Below, piece after piece: positions 18,054 to 27,087 of a stretch of 64,000 nucleotides of DNA (its first letter is position 1; the number at the start of each line of letters is the position of its first letter). The DNA lies in the NCBI RefSeq assembly GCF_900109575.1, contig NZ_FOAF01000001.1:248001-312000 (forward strand). The letters run 5' to 3'. Both the position numbers and the translations under genes were made by a program. The DNA is from Olivibacter domesticus. Its GTDB lineage: Bacteria; Bacteroidota; Bacteroidia; Sphingobacteriales; Sphingobacteriaceae. The notes below the pieces were generated by a model that worked only from the letters and a program-made list of their open reading frames with translations, was not told the DNA's origin and made no database searches.

Positions 18054-21000
18054 ATGCCAAAATTAATCAACTTACGAAACCGTATAATACGGATCTTAAA
18101 GAAAATGGCCATCACCTTATGGCTTATTAACCTTTCTTTTACTGTACTTGCACAGGTGTCTGTGGGTGGGCTGGTATTAGATTCGGATGGACGACCCATC
18201 CCGATGCTTACCGTGCAGGTGAAGGGAACCGCTAACCGCGTACAAACAAATATTACGGGAAATTTCACGATTCGGGCGAAAGTAGGAGACGTGCTACTCT
18301 TTTCCGGAGTGGGTTATGAAACACGGGAGCTAACCTTGAGTGAACAGCAAAAATACACCGTCACGATGCGAAATAAAGTAAACGATCTGGAAGAAGTGAT
18401 GGTGATCGGTTATGGCACTACTACACGGGCAGATGTGACGGGTGCGGTAGCTAGTGCATCAGTAGAGAGTATGCAGAAAGCACCGGTTCGATCTTTCGAT
18501 GAAGCATTGGCAGGGCGTGTAGCAGGTGTAAACGTGTCCTCCGTAGATGGACAACCCGGTTCGGCCGTTAATATAACCGTACGTGGAGCGAATTCCGTTA
18601 CACAAGACAACGCACCACTCTACGTTATTGATGGTTTCCCGATTGAAGATCCCAACAATAATTTTATCAATCCACAGGATATTGCGTCATTGGAGGTATT
18701 GAAGGATGCTTCTGCAACCGCTATTTACGGCTCGCGTGGAGCAAATGGGGTCATCATGATTACCACCAAGCGAGGTGCTATGGGAGCTCCTACGATTACA
18801 CTTAGCACTAGCTATGGTATTCAGAAGGATGTGAACCGCATGGAATTAATGAGCCCCTATGAATTTGTACGCTATCAGTTGGAACGCAATCCGTCGGATG
18901 CGGCGACGATTTATCTTGCAGATGGCAAAAACTTGGATTTTTATAAAGGGGTGCCGGCGATCGATTGGCAAGATCAGCTTTTCCGTACAGCAGGTATGCA
19001 TAATACCTCGCTTGCTATTCGTGGGGGAAACGAGGCTACGAAATACTATGTATCGGGTAACGTACTGGGGCAAGACGGTATTATGATCAATTCGGCTTAT
19101 AAAAGATATCAAGGCTCCATTTCCTTGGATCAAAACTTCGGTAAAAAATTAAAAGGCGGCGTTTATGTAAACTATGCTTATAACAAACAAAATGGTATGT
19201 CACCCTCCGCTCCTGCGAGTAATAGTGCTTCGGCTTACACGCTGTTCAGTGTTTATGGATACCGTAATTTTTCAATGGATGGTAGTACGGATTTAAGCGA
19301 TGAACTGTTCGACCAATTTATTGACCCAACGGTTGATATGCGTGTTAACCCCATACTAAATCAGGAACACATGCTTCGGGAAACAATGGGACATAATACC
19401 ATTGTGAATAGTTACCTGACGTATGATATCAATCCTGATTTGCGTTTAAAGATAACGGGAGGGATCAATACAACCGTTTCAAGAAATAACCAGTTCAATG
19501 ATACCTTAACAGTTTATGGTAACCCGCGTACCTTGCAAGGTTCTGTAAATGGGGTAAACGGGGCAGTGTATTTTAGCGAGAATACCACCTGGATCAATGA
19601 AAATACGCTTACTTATGATCATACGTTTGAACGGGATCATCACCTTACGATTGTAGGAGGGGTGACGGAATCGGGGAGAAGTTCCTCGAGTCATGGCAGT
19701 GCTGCTACCAAACTTCCGAACGCCCAATTGGGGGTGAATGGATTGGATGAGGGTACGCCCCAAACTGTGCGAGCGCTTTCTGCTTCTTGGGGCTTGATGT
19801 CTTTTTTAGGGCGTGTAGACTATAAGTATCGAAATAAATATTTACTCACCTTATCCTATCGGGCGGATGGATCTTCCAAATTTGCAAAAGGCAATCGTTG
19901 GGGTTACTTCCCTTCAGGTGCTTTCGCTTGGAAGTTCAATGAAGAGAAATTCTTTAAAAATATTGATTTTATCTCGGAAGGAAAGTTAAGAACTAGTTAT
20001 GGCTTAACGGGAAATAATCGTATCGGTGAATTTGATTACCTATCGGTTATTGCCTTGGCTTTCAATCCACAAGGTTATCCTTTCGGAAATGGAACGGTAT
20101 CGGGAGCAATTCCGGAGCGGGTAGGGAATAGGGAATTGAAGTGGGAAACCACTGAGCAGGCAGATATTGGTCTGGATTTAGGTTTTTTTGCCAACCGGAT
20201 CAGTTTAACGGCTGATATCTATCGGAAAACAACACGTGATTTGTTATTGAATGCCAATATTCCCTTATCACTGGGTTATGCGACTGCGAACCGAAACATT
20301 GGTAAGGTGCGAAACCAAGGTTTGGAACTTACCTTAAGTACGGTTAATATTAAGCATGCGGATTTTAGCTGGGAGTCGAGCTTTAACATTTCTTTCAACA
20401 AAAGCGAAATTCTGCAGTTGACGGAGAACCAGGAAGCAATTCTTTCTGCTGCACCTTTTGATGGTTATTTCAGAACGATTCCTTCTTTTATTTCAAAGGT
20501 CGGTAACCAACTAGGTATGATGTACGGCTATATTTGGGATGGCTTGTATCAATACAATGATTTTGATGTTTCGACTACCGGAAATTATGTGCTGAAAGAT
20601 CATATACCGACGAATGGCAATGCCAGAAATGCCATACAACCGGGCGATATCAAATTCAAAGATATCAATGGCGATTTGGCCATCGATGCGAAAGATTACG
20701 CCATGATTGGTCGTGGCTTACCCATTCATACGGGTGGTTTTAATAATAACTTTAGGTATAAGAATTTTGACCTGAATCTCTTTTTTCAATGGTCTTATGG
20801 TAATGATATTCTCAATGCCAATCGGTATATTTTTGAAGGCAATATTCTGGGGCGATCGAACTTAAACCAATATGCCAGTTATCAAGACCGATGGTCGCCA
20901 GAAAACACAAGCTCCTTAAATCACCGGGGTGGTTTTGGTGGGGCAGGGCCATCCACCCCAACGGGAACCAATTCAAGGGTGATTGAAGATGGTTCTTATC

Positions 21001-21233
21001 TTCGCCTCAAAACGGTACAGCTCGGTTATACTTTTCCTGCTGAACTTGTACAACGACTGCATTTTAAAACGCTTAAAATCTATTGTTCGGCACAGAATCT
21101 CTTGACGTGGACCAGCTACTCCGGGGTAGATCCGGAGGTAAGCATATTCAATTCGGTGCTGACACCCGGTGTGGATTACTCGGCTTACCCAAGACCAAAG
21201 ATTATAACATTCGGATTAAATCTAACGCTCTAA
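18054..21233 (+). CDS. SusC/RagA-family TonB-linked outer membrane transporter
   Basis: A 1059-residue TonB-dependent porin of the SusC type. After the signal (ending FTVLAQ) come a carboxypeptidase-like domain (VSVGGLVLDSDGRPIPMLTV), the TonB box region (EEVMVIGYGTTTRADVTGAV), a plug with the SusC signature (LEVLKDASATAIYGSRGANG) and a long beta-barrel ending PRPKIITFGLNLTL. It imports oligosaccharides across the outer membrane together with the SusD lipoprotein encoded next. It is the first gene of the plus-strand PUL operon, divergent from the HTCS gene. I found no clear -33/-7 pair upstream, which fits an activator-dependent promoter. Confidence 0.97.
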   Translation: MPKLINLRNRIIRILKKMAITLWLINLSFTVLAQVSVGGLVLDSDGRPIPMLTVQVKGTANRVQTNITGNFTIRAKVGDVLLFSGVGYETRELTLSEQQKYTVTMRNKVNDLEEVMVIGYGTTTRADVTGAVASASVESMQKAPVRSFDEALAGRVAGVNVSSVDGQPGSAVNITVRGANSVTQDNAPLYVIDGFPIEDPNNNFINPQDIASLEVLKDASATAIYGSRGANGVIMITTKRGAMGAPTITLSTSYGIQKDVNRMELMSPYEFVRYQLERNPSDAATIYLADGKNLDFYKGVPAIDWQDQLFRTAGMHNTSLAIRGGNEATKYYVSGNVLGQDGIMINSAYKRYQGSISLDQNFGKKLKGGVYVNYAYNKQNGMSPSAPASNSASAYTLFSVYGYRNFSMDGSTDLSDELFDQFIDPTVDMRVNPILNQEHMLRETMGHNTIVNSYLTYDINPDLRLKITGGINTTVSRNNQFNDTLTVYGNPRTLQGSVNGVNGAVYFSENTTWINENTLTYDHTFERDHHLTIVGGVTESGRSSSSHGSAATKLPNAQLGVNGLDEGTPQTVRALSASWGLMSFLGRVDYKYRNKYLLTLSYRADGSSKFAKGNRWGYFPSGAFAWKFNEEKFFKNIDFISEGKLRTSYGLTGNNRIGEFDYLSVIALAFNPQGYPFGNGTVSGAIPERVGNRELKWETTEQADIGLDLGFFANRISLTADIYRKTTRDLLLNANIPLSLGYATANRNIGKVRNQGLELTLSTVNIKHADFSWESSFNISFNKSEILQLTENQEAILSAAPFDGYFRTIPSFISKVGNQLGMMYGYIWDGLYQYNDFDVSTTGNYVLKDHIPTNGNARNAIQPGDIKFKDINGDLAIDAKDYAMIGRGLPIHTGGFNNNFRYKNFDLNLFFQWSYGNDILNANRYIFEGNILGRSNLNQYASYQDRWSPENTSSLNHRGGFGGAGPSTPTGTNSRVIEDGSYLRLKTVQLGYTFPAELVQRLHFKTLKIYCSAQNLLTWTSYSGVDPEVSIFNSVLTPGVDYSAYPRPKIITFGLNLTL

Positions 21234-21241
21234 ACCTACTG

Positions 21242-22867
21242 ATGATGAAAAGATTAGCTATATATGTTTATGCCCTTGGACTATTGGGCATTTTCCTTTC
21301 TTCCTGCCAAAAAATTCTGGATAAAGAACCAAGTGATTTTGTGCAGCCCGAAAATTATTACAATAGTGAGAATGATCTGAATTTTGCATTGGCGGGTGTG
21401 TATGACCCGCTGGGCTCCGAGTACCTTTACGCGAGTGGCTTGTGGTTTCAGTTTGGGGATTGTACCGACGAATCGTTTTACCCAAATAGCTCGAATTCGT
21501 TCTCAGCACCGATGTTCTATCAATATGACTATACCAATCCTTTTGTTGGCGGCCTTTGGCAAGAATGCTACAAAGGAATCGAGCGCGCAAATTTATTACT
21601 GGAACATATCGACAAACCAGCGATGGATGAACGGAAACGACAGGCGATAGCGGGTGAGGCCCTGTTTTTACGGGCGTACTATCACTTTTTGCTGGTCAGC
21701 AATTTCGGTGCGGTGCCTTTAAAAATGGCCTCCACCACGAACGTGAGCTCGGTAGATATCCCCGCTACACCTGCTAAGGAGGTGTATGAACAATTGTTGC
21801 AGGACATGAGGGAGGCGGAAACAAAGGTTCTGAAAGCAACGGAGATCGGAAATGCCAGTCATGTCTCACAAACAACGGTACAGGGCATATTAGCTAGGGT
21901 GTGCCTATATATGGCGGGTTATCCGCTAAAGGACGAGACGAAATACGGGGAAGCGTTGGAATGGGCAAAAAAGGTGGTAGAATCGGGCGAACATCGCTTG
22001 CTCGAAAGCTATGATACCGGCTTAACCAATTCGGCTTACAGCCAGATTTTTATTAATCATGCCCAAGATAAGTATGATATAGGCGAGTGCCTTTGGGAGG
22101 CCGATTTTAATATGAATGAGGGTAATTCGGCCTATGCGGAGGGAGGACGACTGGGTACTTATCAGATTTCTTGTGTCAATGTGGATACAGGTTATGCTTC
22201 TGGAGGCATCCGTACAACCATAAAATTATATAATCTGTATGGTGAAGGGGATTTGCGAAGAGATTGGGCGATTACTCCTTTTACTTTTGAAAGTACACAA
22301 ACGACCGCCGTGCGGGTGCCACAACCTGCGAATAATATCATCAATCGGGAGAGTGGTAAATGGCGACGCTATTTTGAACCCAATTCGTTTATTAAACAAC
22401 AATATCGAACGGGTCAGAATTTTCCGATTTTACGTTATGCTGATGTGCTACTGATGCTAGCGGAGGCAGAAAATGAAGTGAACGGGCCTACGGCTATCGC
22501 TTATGAGGCGATCAATCAGGTGAGAAGGAGGGGCTATGGACTACCCGTGCAGGCGTATAGCGAGCTGGCCGATGCCGCACCCGGACTTGCACAAAGTGAT
22601 TTTCGTCAGCTTATTATGGATGAACGTGCGCGTGAGCTTTGTTTTGAAGCGCTTCGTAAACCGGATCTTATCCGCTGGGGAACATTTACGGATGTATTAT
22701 CGGCAACAGCAGAGGAAATTATGACATCGAATGCCAGTACGACCAACAAGTCGCGATGGGTACTGGGGTATAATACGGCGATCTCCTCACCGAGGTATCT
22801 GTTGCTACCGATACCGGCACTTGAAATTAATGTCAATAAAGCAATTAAACAAAATCCGGGATGGTAA
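21242..22867 (+). CDS. SusD/RagB-family glycan-binding lipoprotein
   Basis: A 541-residue surface lipoprotein that caps the SusC channel and binds glycan. The start is the ATG pair at 21242/21245, 8 nt after the susC stop: from there MMKRLAIYVYALG leads to the lipobox FLSSC. An upstream in-frame ATG at 21083 lies inside susC and has no signal, so it is rejected. The helical TPR-like core holds FLRAYYHFLLVSNFGAVPL, a hallmark of SusD, and the C-terminal part has FPILRYADVLLMLAEAENE and the DERARELCFEALRKPDLIRW motif. Confidence 0.96.
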   Translation: MMKRLAIYVYALGLLGIFLSSCQKILDKEPSDFVQPENYYNSENDLNFALAGVYDPLGSEYLYASGLWFQFGDCTDESFYPNSSNSFSAPMFYQYDYTNPFVGGLWQECYKGIERANLLLEHIDKPAMDERKRQAIAGEALFLRAYYHFLLVSNFGAVPLKMASTTNVSSVDIPATPAKEVYEQLLQDMREAETKVLKATEIGNASHVSQTTVQGILARVCLYMAGYPLKDETKYGEALEWAKKVVESGEHRLLESYDTGLTNSAYSQIFINHAQDKYDIGECLWEADFNMNEGNSAYAEGGRLGTYQISCVNVDTGYASGGIRTTIKLYNLYGEGDLRRDWAITPFTFESTQTTAVRVPQPANNIINRESGKWRRYFEPNSFIKQQYRTGQNFPILRYADVLLMLAEAENEVNGPTAIAYEAINQVRRRGYGLPVQAYSELADAAPGLAQSDFRQLIMDERARELCFEALRKPDLIRWGTFTDVLSATAEEIMTSNASTTNKSRWVLGYNTAISSPRYLLLPIPALEINVNKAIKQNPGW

Positions 22868-22887
22868 GGCATAAACATAAAAGCATC

Positions 22888-23841
22888 ATGAATATATATA
22901 GATTATTGTTATGTGCAGCTGTACTTACCTGCGCTTGTAAAAAGGACTTGAGTTTGGGCGCTACAGACTTTACCGTTGCGGTAGAAAATGCGGATCTTTC
23001 CCTGGGGGATACTGCTCGCTTTCAACTGGGGGCCAACCCTGATGTACTGACATTCTATTCGGGTGAGGTAGGGCATCGCTATGTGTTTAAAGATCGGGTA
23101 GAAGCAGCTGGCCAAGCAATACTGACTTTTCGAACCGCCCGTGAAAATGGTACGCAGGTGCAATCGCTGAAACTTAGGGTGTCGAGCGATTTTAATGGGG
23201 TAGTAAAGGGTGATACGGCCGCTACCTTAAGGAACTTGAGTGCTGCTGCTTGGGATGATATTTCGGATAGGGCCTTATGGGCTTCGGAAGGGGAGAAGGA
23301 CATCAATTCGGGAGATATTGATCTGTCTGATTATGCGGCTGCTGCCAAGCCGATCTTTATCGCTTTCCAATACCAAGTGGCGGCGGGCAGTGTGCAGGAT
23401 AAATGGACCATCAACTCATTCTTGCTAAAGAATAAACTCGAAGATGGTACTGCCTACACAATAGCGAATATGAATACTTCTACTGCACCTTTCATGAATT
23501 ATGGGGTAAGCTCTTTTAGTCCGGGTTTTGCTGGCTATACAATTCAAAACACCTATCAGTGGGCAATTTCTTCCAGTCAGCTCGTGATTACTGGCGCCAC
23601 GTCGACGGCTTGGGCAACGGATTCGGCAGAAGCGTGGGTATTCATTGGGCCTATTAATCTGCGGAAGGTGACGCCAGATATCGGTACGGCGATTAAAGGC
23701 GCGGATGAAAATATCAATGGCTCGATCTTTAGTTATCTGTACCGCAGTAAAGGGGTGTTTGAAGCCATATTTACAGGAGGTAGCGTTGATGTTGAGCGAG
23801 AAACCAAGGTTTCGAAAAGTATCCGCATGCATATCAGATAA
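22888..23841 (+). CDS. DUF5017-type surface lipoprotein (SusE-position glycan-binding protein)
   Basis: A 317-residue lipoprotein in the third position of the PUL, where SusE-like surface glycan-binding proteins sit. The start at 22888 gives a normal signal (MNIYRLLLCAAVLTCAC); an earlier ATG at 22861 only adds a basic, non-signal stretch. The mature part begins with an Ig-like segment (VAVENADLSLGDTARFQL) and continues as a beta-sandwich; the overall pattern, including ATSTAWATDSAEAWVFIGPI and the C-terminal VFEAIFTGGSVD, matches DUF5017. No catalytic motif. It probably helps bind the target polysaccharide at the cell surface. Confidence 0.85.
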   Translation: MNIYRLLLCAAVLTCACKKDLSLGATDFTVAVENADLSLGDTARFQLGANPDVLTFYSGEVGHRYVFKDRVEAAGQAILTFRTARENGTQVQSLKLRVSSDFNGVVKGDTAATLRNLSAAAWDDISDRALWASEGEKDINSGDIDLSDYAAAAKPIFIAFQYQVAAGSVQDKWTINSFLLKNKLEDGTAYTIANMNTSTAPFMNYGVSSFSPGFAGYTIQNTYQWAISSSQLVITGATSTAWATDSAEAWVFIGPINLRKVTPDIGTAIKGADENINGSIFSYLYRSKGVFEAIFTGGSVDVERETKVSKSIRMHIR

Positions 23842-23865
23842 ATAGATTAATTGGATAATAAATTT

Positions 23866-25122
23866 ATGATAAACTTAAAACAAAGTGTACTTATTATTGG
23901 CCTCGTAGGATTTCTTGGCTTTTCGTTTCGTGACAATAAAGATGAACTGGATTTTGTGGAGCAGAATTTAGCTTATGCTAATGCACAATCTGACGTATTG
24001 CTAAAGGCGGCTAACAAGGTGGATACGCTTTATCCGCGTACATTGGAGAAAGATGGTACCTTGAAACTGACCAATCGTTATGAATGGACTTCTGGTTTTT
24101 TTCCTGGACTGCTATGGAACGTCTATGAGGGAGATCATCGGGAGCAGTTAAAGCAGGATGCCGCCCGTTGGACCGAAAAGTTAAGCGAGCTACAATATTT
24201 TACGGATCATCACGATCTGGGTTTTATGTTATATTGCAGTTATGGTAATGGTTTTCGTTTAACAGGTAAAAATCAGTATAAAGAAGTATTGGTACAAGGC
24301 GCTAAATCACTCGCGACAAGGTTCAGTGCAAGCACCGGCTCCATCAAATCATGGAATGGTTTTGGTTCCTGGGATGGTAAACACCGTTATAAATTTCCCG
24401 TCATCATCGATAATATGATGAATTTAGAGCTCCTTTTCTTTGCCTCAAAAGTTACCGGTGATTCAAGTTATAAGCAGATCGCAATTAAGCATGCGGAAAC
24501 CGTTATGAAGAATCAGCTGCGACCCGACTTTAGTTGCTATCATATTGTTTGTTATGACCCACAGAACGGCGCTGTTTTAAGTAAAGAGACAGGACAGGGT
24601 TATGCGAACAACTCCACCTGGGCACGGGGTCAGGCTTGGGGAATATATGGGTTTACCATGGCTTATCGCGAAACAGGCGATCCACGTTTTCTAGCTACCG
24701 CCAATGGGATGGCTGATTTCTATATCAATCACCCGAATTTACCATCTGATAGGGTACCTTATTGGGATTTCAATGCCAATCAGCTTGGTTACACACCGGG
24801 GCCTAAATCGAAAGCAAAAGCAACACCTACGAATTACCGTGATGTATCGGCTGCGGCGGTGGCCGCGGCGGCTTTTCTGGAATTGAGCACGTTGAATACA
24901 GGCGCTTTGGCCGAAAGGTATCGCGAAACAGCATCGACCATTTTACATGCCTTGGCATCGCCTATCTATCGGGCGCCGGTAGGAAGTAACGGTGGTTTTC
25001 TTTTGAAGCATAGTGTGGGCAGTATTGCGCATGGGGTGGAGATAGATGTTCCCTTGGTTTATGCTGATTATTATTTTGTGGAGGCATTGAACAGGTATAA
25101 ACAAATACTGGCGAAAAAATAA
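23866..25122 (+). CDS. GH88 family unsaturated glucuronyl hydrolase
   Basis: A 418-residue protein with an N-terminal hydrophobic segment and an (alpha/alpha)6 barrel of the GH88 family. The enzyme adds water to the 4,5-unsaturated uronic acid left at the non-reducing end by a polysaccharide lyase, releasing the sugar. Both family aspartates are visible: Asp117 in TDHHDLGFM and Asp182 in VIIDNMMNLELL, and the GQGYANNSTWARGQAWGIYG segment is typical. The start is ATG 23866, with a TTG five codons upstream as an unlikely alternative. It pairs logically with the heparinase-type lyase encoded next. Confidence 0.93.
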   Translation: MINLKQSVLIIGLVGFLGFSFRDNKDELDFVEQNLAYANAQSDVLLKAANKVDTLYPRTLEKDGTLKLTNRYEWTSGFFPGLLWNVYEGDHREQLKQDAARWTEKLSELQYFTDHHDLGFMLYCSYGNGFRLTGKNQYKEVLVQGAKSLATRFSASTGSIKSWNGFGSWDGKHRYKFPVIIDNMMNLELLFFASKVTGDSSYKQIAIKHAETVMKNQLRPDFSCYHIVCYDPQNGAVLSKETGQGYANNSTWARGQAWGIYGFTMAYRETGDPRFLATANGMADFYINHPNLPSDRVPYWDFNANQLGYTPGPKSKAKATPTNYRDVSAAAVAAAAFLELSTLNTGALAERYRETASTILHALASPIYRAPVGSNGGFLLKHSVGSIAHGVEIDVPLVYADYYFVEALNRYKQILAKK

Positions 25123-25154
25123 TTAACTGGGTATCTTGCCAAAAAAGGAGTACT

Positions 25155-27041
25155 ATGAAATATTTAATCGTTCGAGGTAGATGGACAAGTTTCTGCGGAG
25201 CATGGTTACTGCTACTGCTGTTGAACTATGTGGCTTATGGACAACAGCCTGCGGATAAGCTAAAGGATCACCCGCGAATTTTGCTTTTAGCGGGAGGCGA
25301 AACAAAAATACACGCGTTGGTTAACGAAAATGCTGCCTGGATGAACCTTCATCAAAGCATTTTGGAGGCATGTGATAGTATGTTGACGATAAAACCGGTG
25401 GAGCGCACTCTTATTGGTCGACGTTTATTGCAAGTGTCGCGGGAGGCCTTGCGAAGGATTTTTTACCTTTCTTATGCCTGGCGCATGACGGGTGATGAAA
25501 AGTATATAAAGCGGGGAGAGCAGGAGTTGCTGGCGGTGTCGCAATTTAGTGATTGGAATCCAACGCATTTTTTGGATGTGGCCGAAATGACAACAGCCGT
25601 AGCCATTGGCTATGATTGGATGTACAATAAGCTTCCTACTTCGTCTAAATTGCTTATCAAAAATGCCATTCGGGAGAAAGGAATAACACCCGCCTTGGAT
25701 GAAGAAAAATGCTGGTGGCTACGGGCAACAAACAATTGGAACCAGGTTTGTAATGGTGGCATTACCTTGGGGGCTTTGGCCATCATGGAAGATGAACCGG
25801 CACTGGCACAGAAACTGGTGGATAGGGCCGTTAAAAGTGTGCAATCTTCTATGGCAGAATATGCACCGGATGGTGCTTATAATGAAGGCTATAGCTACTG
25901 GGGTTACGGTACATCGTATAATGTTTTGCTGATAAGCGCTTTGGAAGCCGCTTTCGATACAGACTTTGCCTTAAGCCAACAACCAGGTTTCTTGCAAACA
26001 GCTCAATTTTATGCAAACTTGATCGGTCCGTCAGGATTACCTTTCAGCTATGGTGATTGCGGAGTGATAGAGGGGGTGCAACCGGCCATGTATTGGTTTG
26101 CCGGAAAACTGAACGATCCTTCCTTACTCGCCATCGAGAAACGTTACTTATTGGCACCTAAATTCAATGTAAAAACAAACCGTCTGCTACCGGCGGCGCT
26201 GCTATGGGCCAACGGACTAAAACCGGAAATGATCGGCGATTCGGTAAAAACGCTTTGGTATGGTAAAGGAAAAAATGAGGTGGCTATGTTAAGATCGTCT
26301 GCCAATTCAGGAGAAGGTCTATATGTTGGACTAAAAGCGGGAACGCCGGGGCTGAGTCATGGACATATGGATATCGGTTCTTTTGTGATGGATGCTAAAG
26401 GGGTCCGGTGGTCGATGGATTTTGGGATGCAGCAATACAATTCGCTGGAGTCTGCGGGTCTTGATATATGGAATATGGAACAAAATTCACAGCGATGGGA
26501 TGTTTTTCGTTATGTAAATTTTTCCCATAGTACGTTAACCGTTAACGGTCATAAACAGGACGTGAAAGGGAGCGCGCAGATCATTCGTACTGCTGAGAGA
26601 CCATCCGGAGCCTTGGCCGTAATGGAGATGACATCGGTTTATAAACGAGATTTACGTGCTGCAAAACGGGGAATAGCCCTGGTGAACAATCAATTTGTGC
26701 AGGTAAGAGATGAAGTGGAAAGTGGGGATAGCAGTGTAATCATTCAATGGAAAATGCTGACGCCTGCGCGCGTGAAAAACCTATCGAAGGATCAGATGGT
26801 CTTGTCGAGTCAGGATCAGGAGCTGACTTTATATGTAAGAGGTGCGCCGGAAGCGAGGCTTAAAACCTGGCCGACTACGCCTCCACATGCTTATGATGTA
26901 CCGAATCCGGGTACGCAACTGGTAGGATTTGAATTGGAGCTGCCACCGCACACGACAAAGTCGATAGATGTATTACTAGTTCCGAAAGGGGATAAGGTGC
27001 CAGATGAATTTACCGTGTTAGGGCGTCTCGAAGCTTGGTAG
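25155..27041 (+). CDS. Heparinase II/III-family polysaccharide lyase
   Basis: A 628-residue exported lyase with a signal peptide ending near YVAYGQ. Residues about 35-350 form an alpha/alpha toroid with the NNWNQVCNGGITLGALAI and DGAYNEGYSYWGYG motifs; residues about 375-625 are the anti-parallel beta domain with GLSHGHMDIGSFVMDAKG and WSMDFG, the heparinase II/III metal and active-site region. Members cleave uronic-acid-containing polysaccharides (heparan, alginate, bacterial exopolysaccharides) by beta-elimination; the exact PL family cannot be set by eye. A rare strong ribosome site (AAGGAG, 25145-25150) precedes the start. Its unsaturated products would feed GH88. Confidence 0.88.
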   Translation: MKYLIVRGRWTSFCGAWLLLLLLNYVAYGQQPADKLKDHPRILLLAGGETKIHALVNENAAWMNLHQSILEACDSMLTIKPVERTLIGRRLLQVSREALRRIFYLSYAWRMTGDEKYIKRGEQELLAVSQFSDWNPTHFLDVAEMTTAVAIGYDWMYNKLPTSSKLLIKNAIREKGITPALDEEKCWWLRATNNWNQVCNGGITLGALAIMEDEPALAQKLVDRAVKSVQSSMAEYAPDGAYNEGYSYWGYGTSYNVLLISALEAAFDTDFALSQQPGFLQTAQFYANLIGPSGLPFSYGDCGVIEGVQPAMYWFAGKLNDPSLLAIEKRYLLAPKFNVKTNRLLPAALLWANGLKPEMIGDSVKTLWYGKGKNEVAMLRSSANSGEGLYVGLKAGTPGLSHGHMDIGSFVMDAKGVRWSMDFGMQQYNSLESAGLDIWNMEQNSQRWDVFRYVNFSHSTLTVNGHKQDVKGSAQIIRTAERPSGALAVMEMTSVYKRDLRAAKRGIALVNNQFVQVRDEVESGDSSVIIQWKMLTPARVKNLSKDQMVLSSQDQELTLYVRGAPEARLKTWPTTPPHAYDVPNPGTQLVGFELELPPHTTKSIDVLLVPKGDKVPDEFTVLGRLEAW

Positions 27042-27087
27042 GCTAGGCTCATTAAATTCGATAAATTATAAACCAATAAAATAAATT

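Noticed and set aside
21083-21241. N-terminal extension of SusD from an ATG inside susC
   Set aside because: The extension has no signal and would bury the lipobox; ATG 21242 gives a normal lipoprotein signal.
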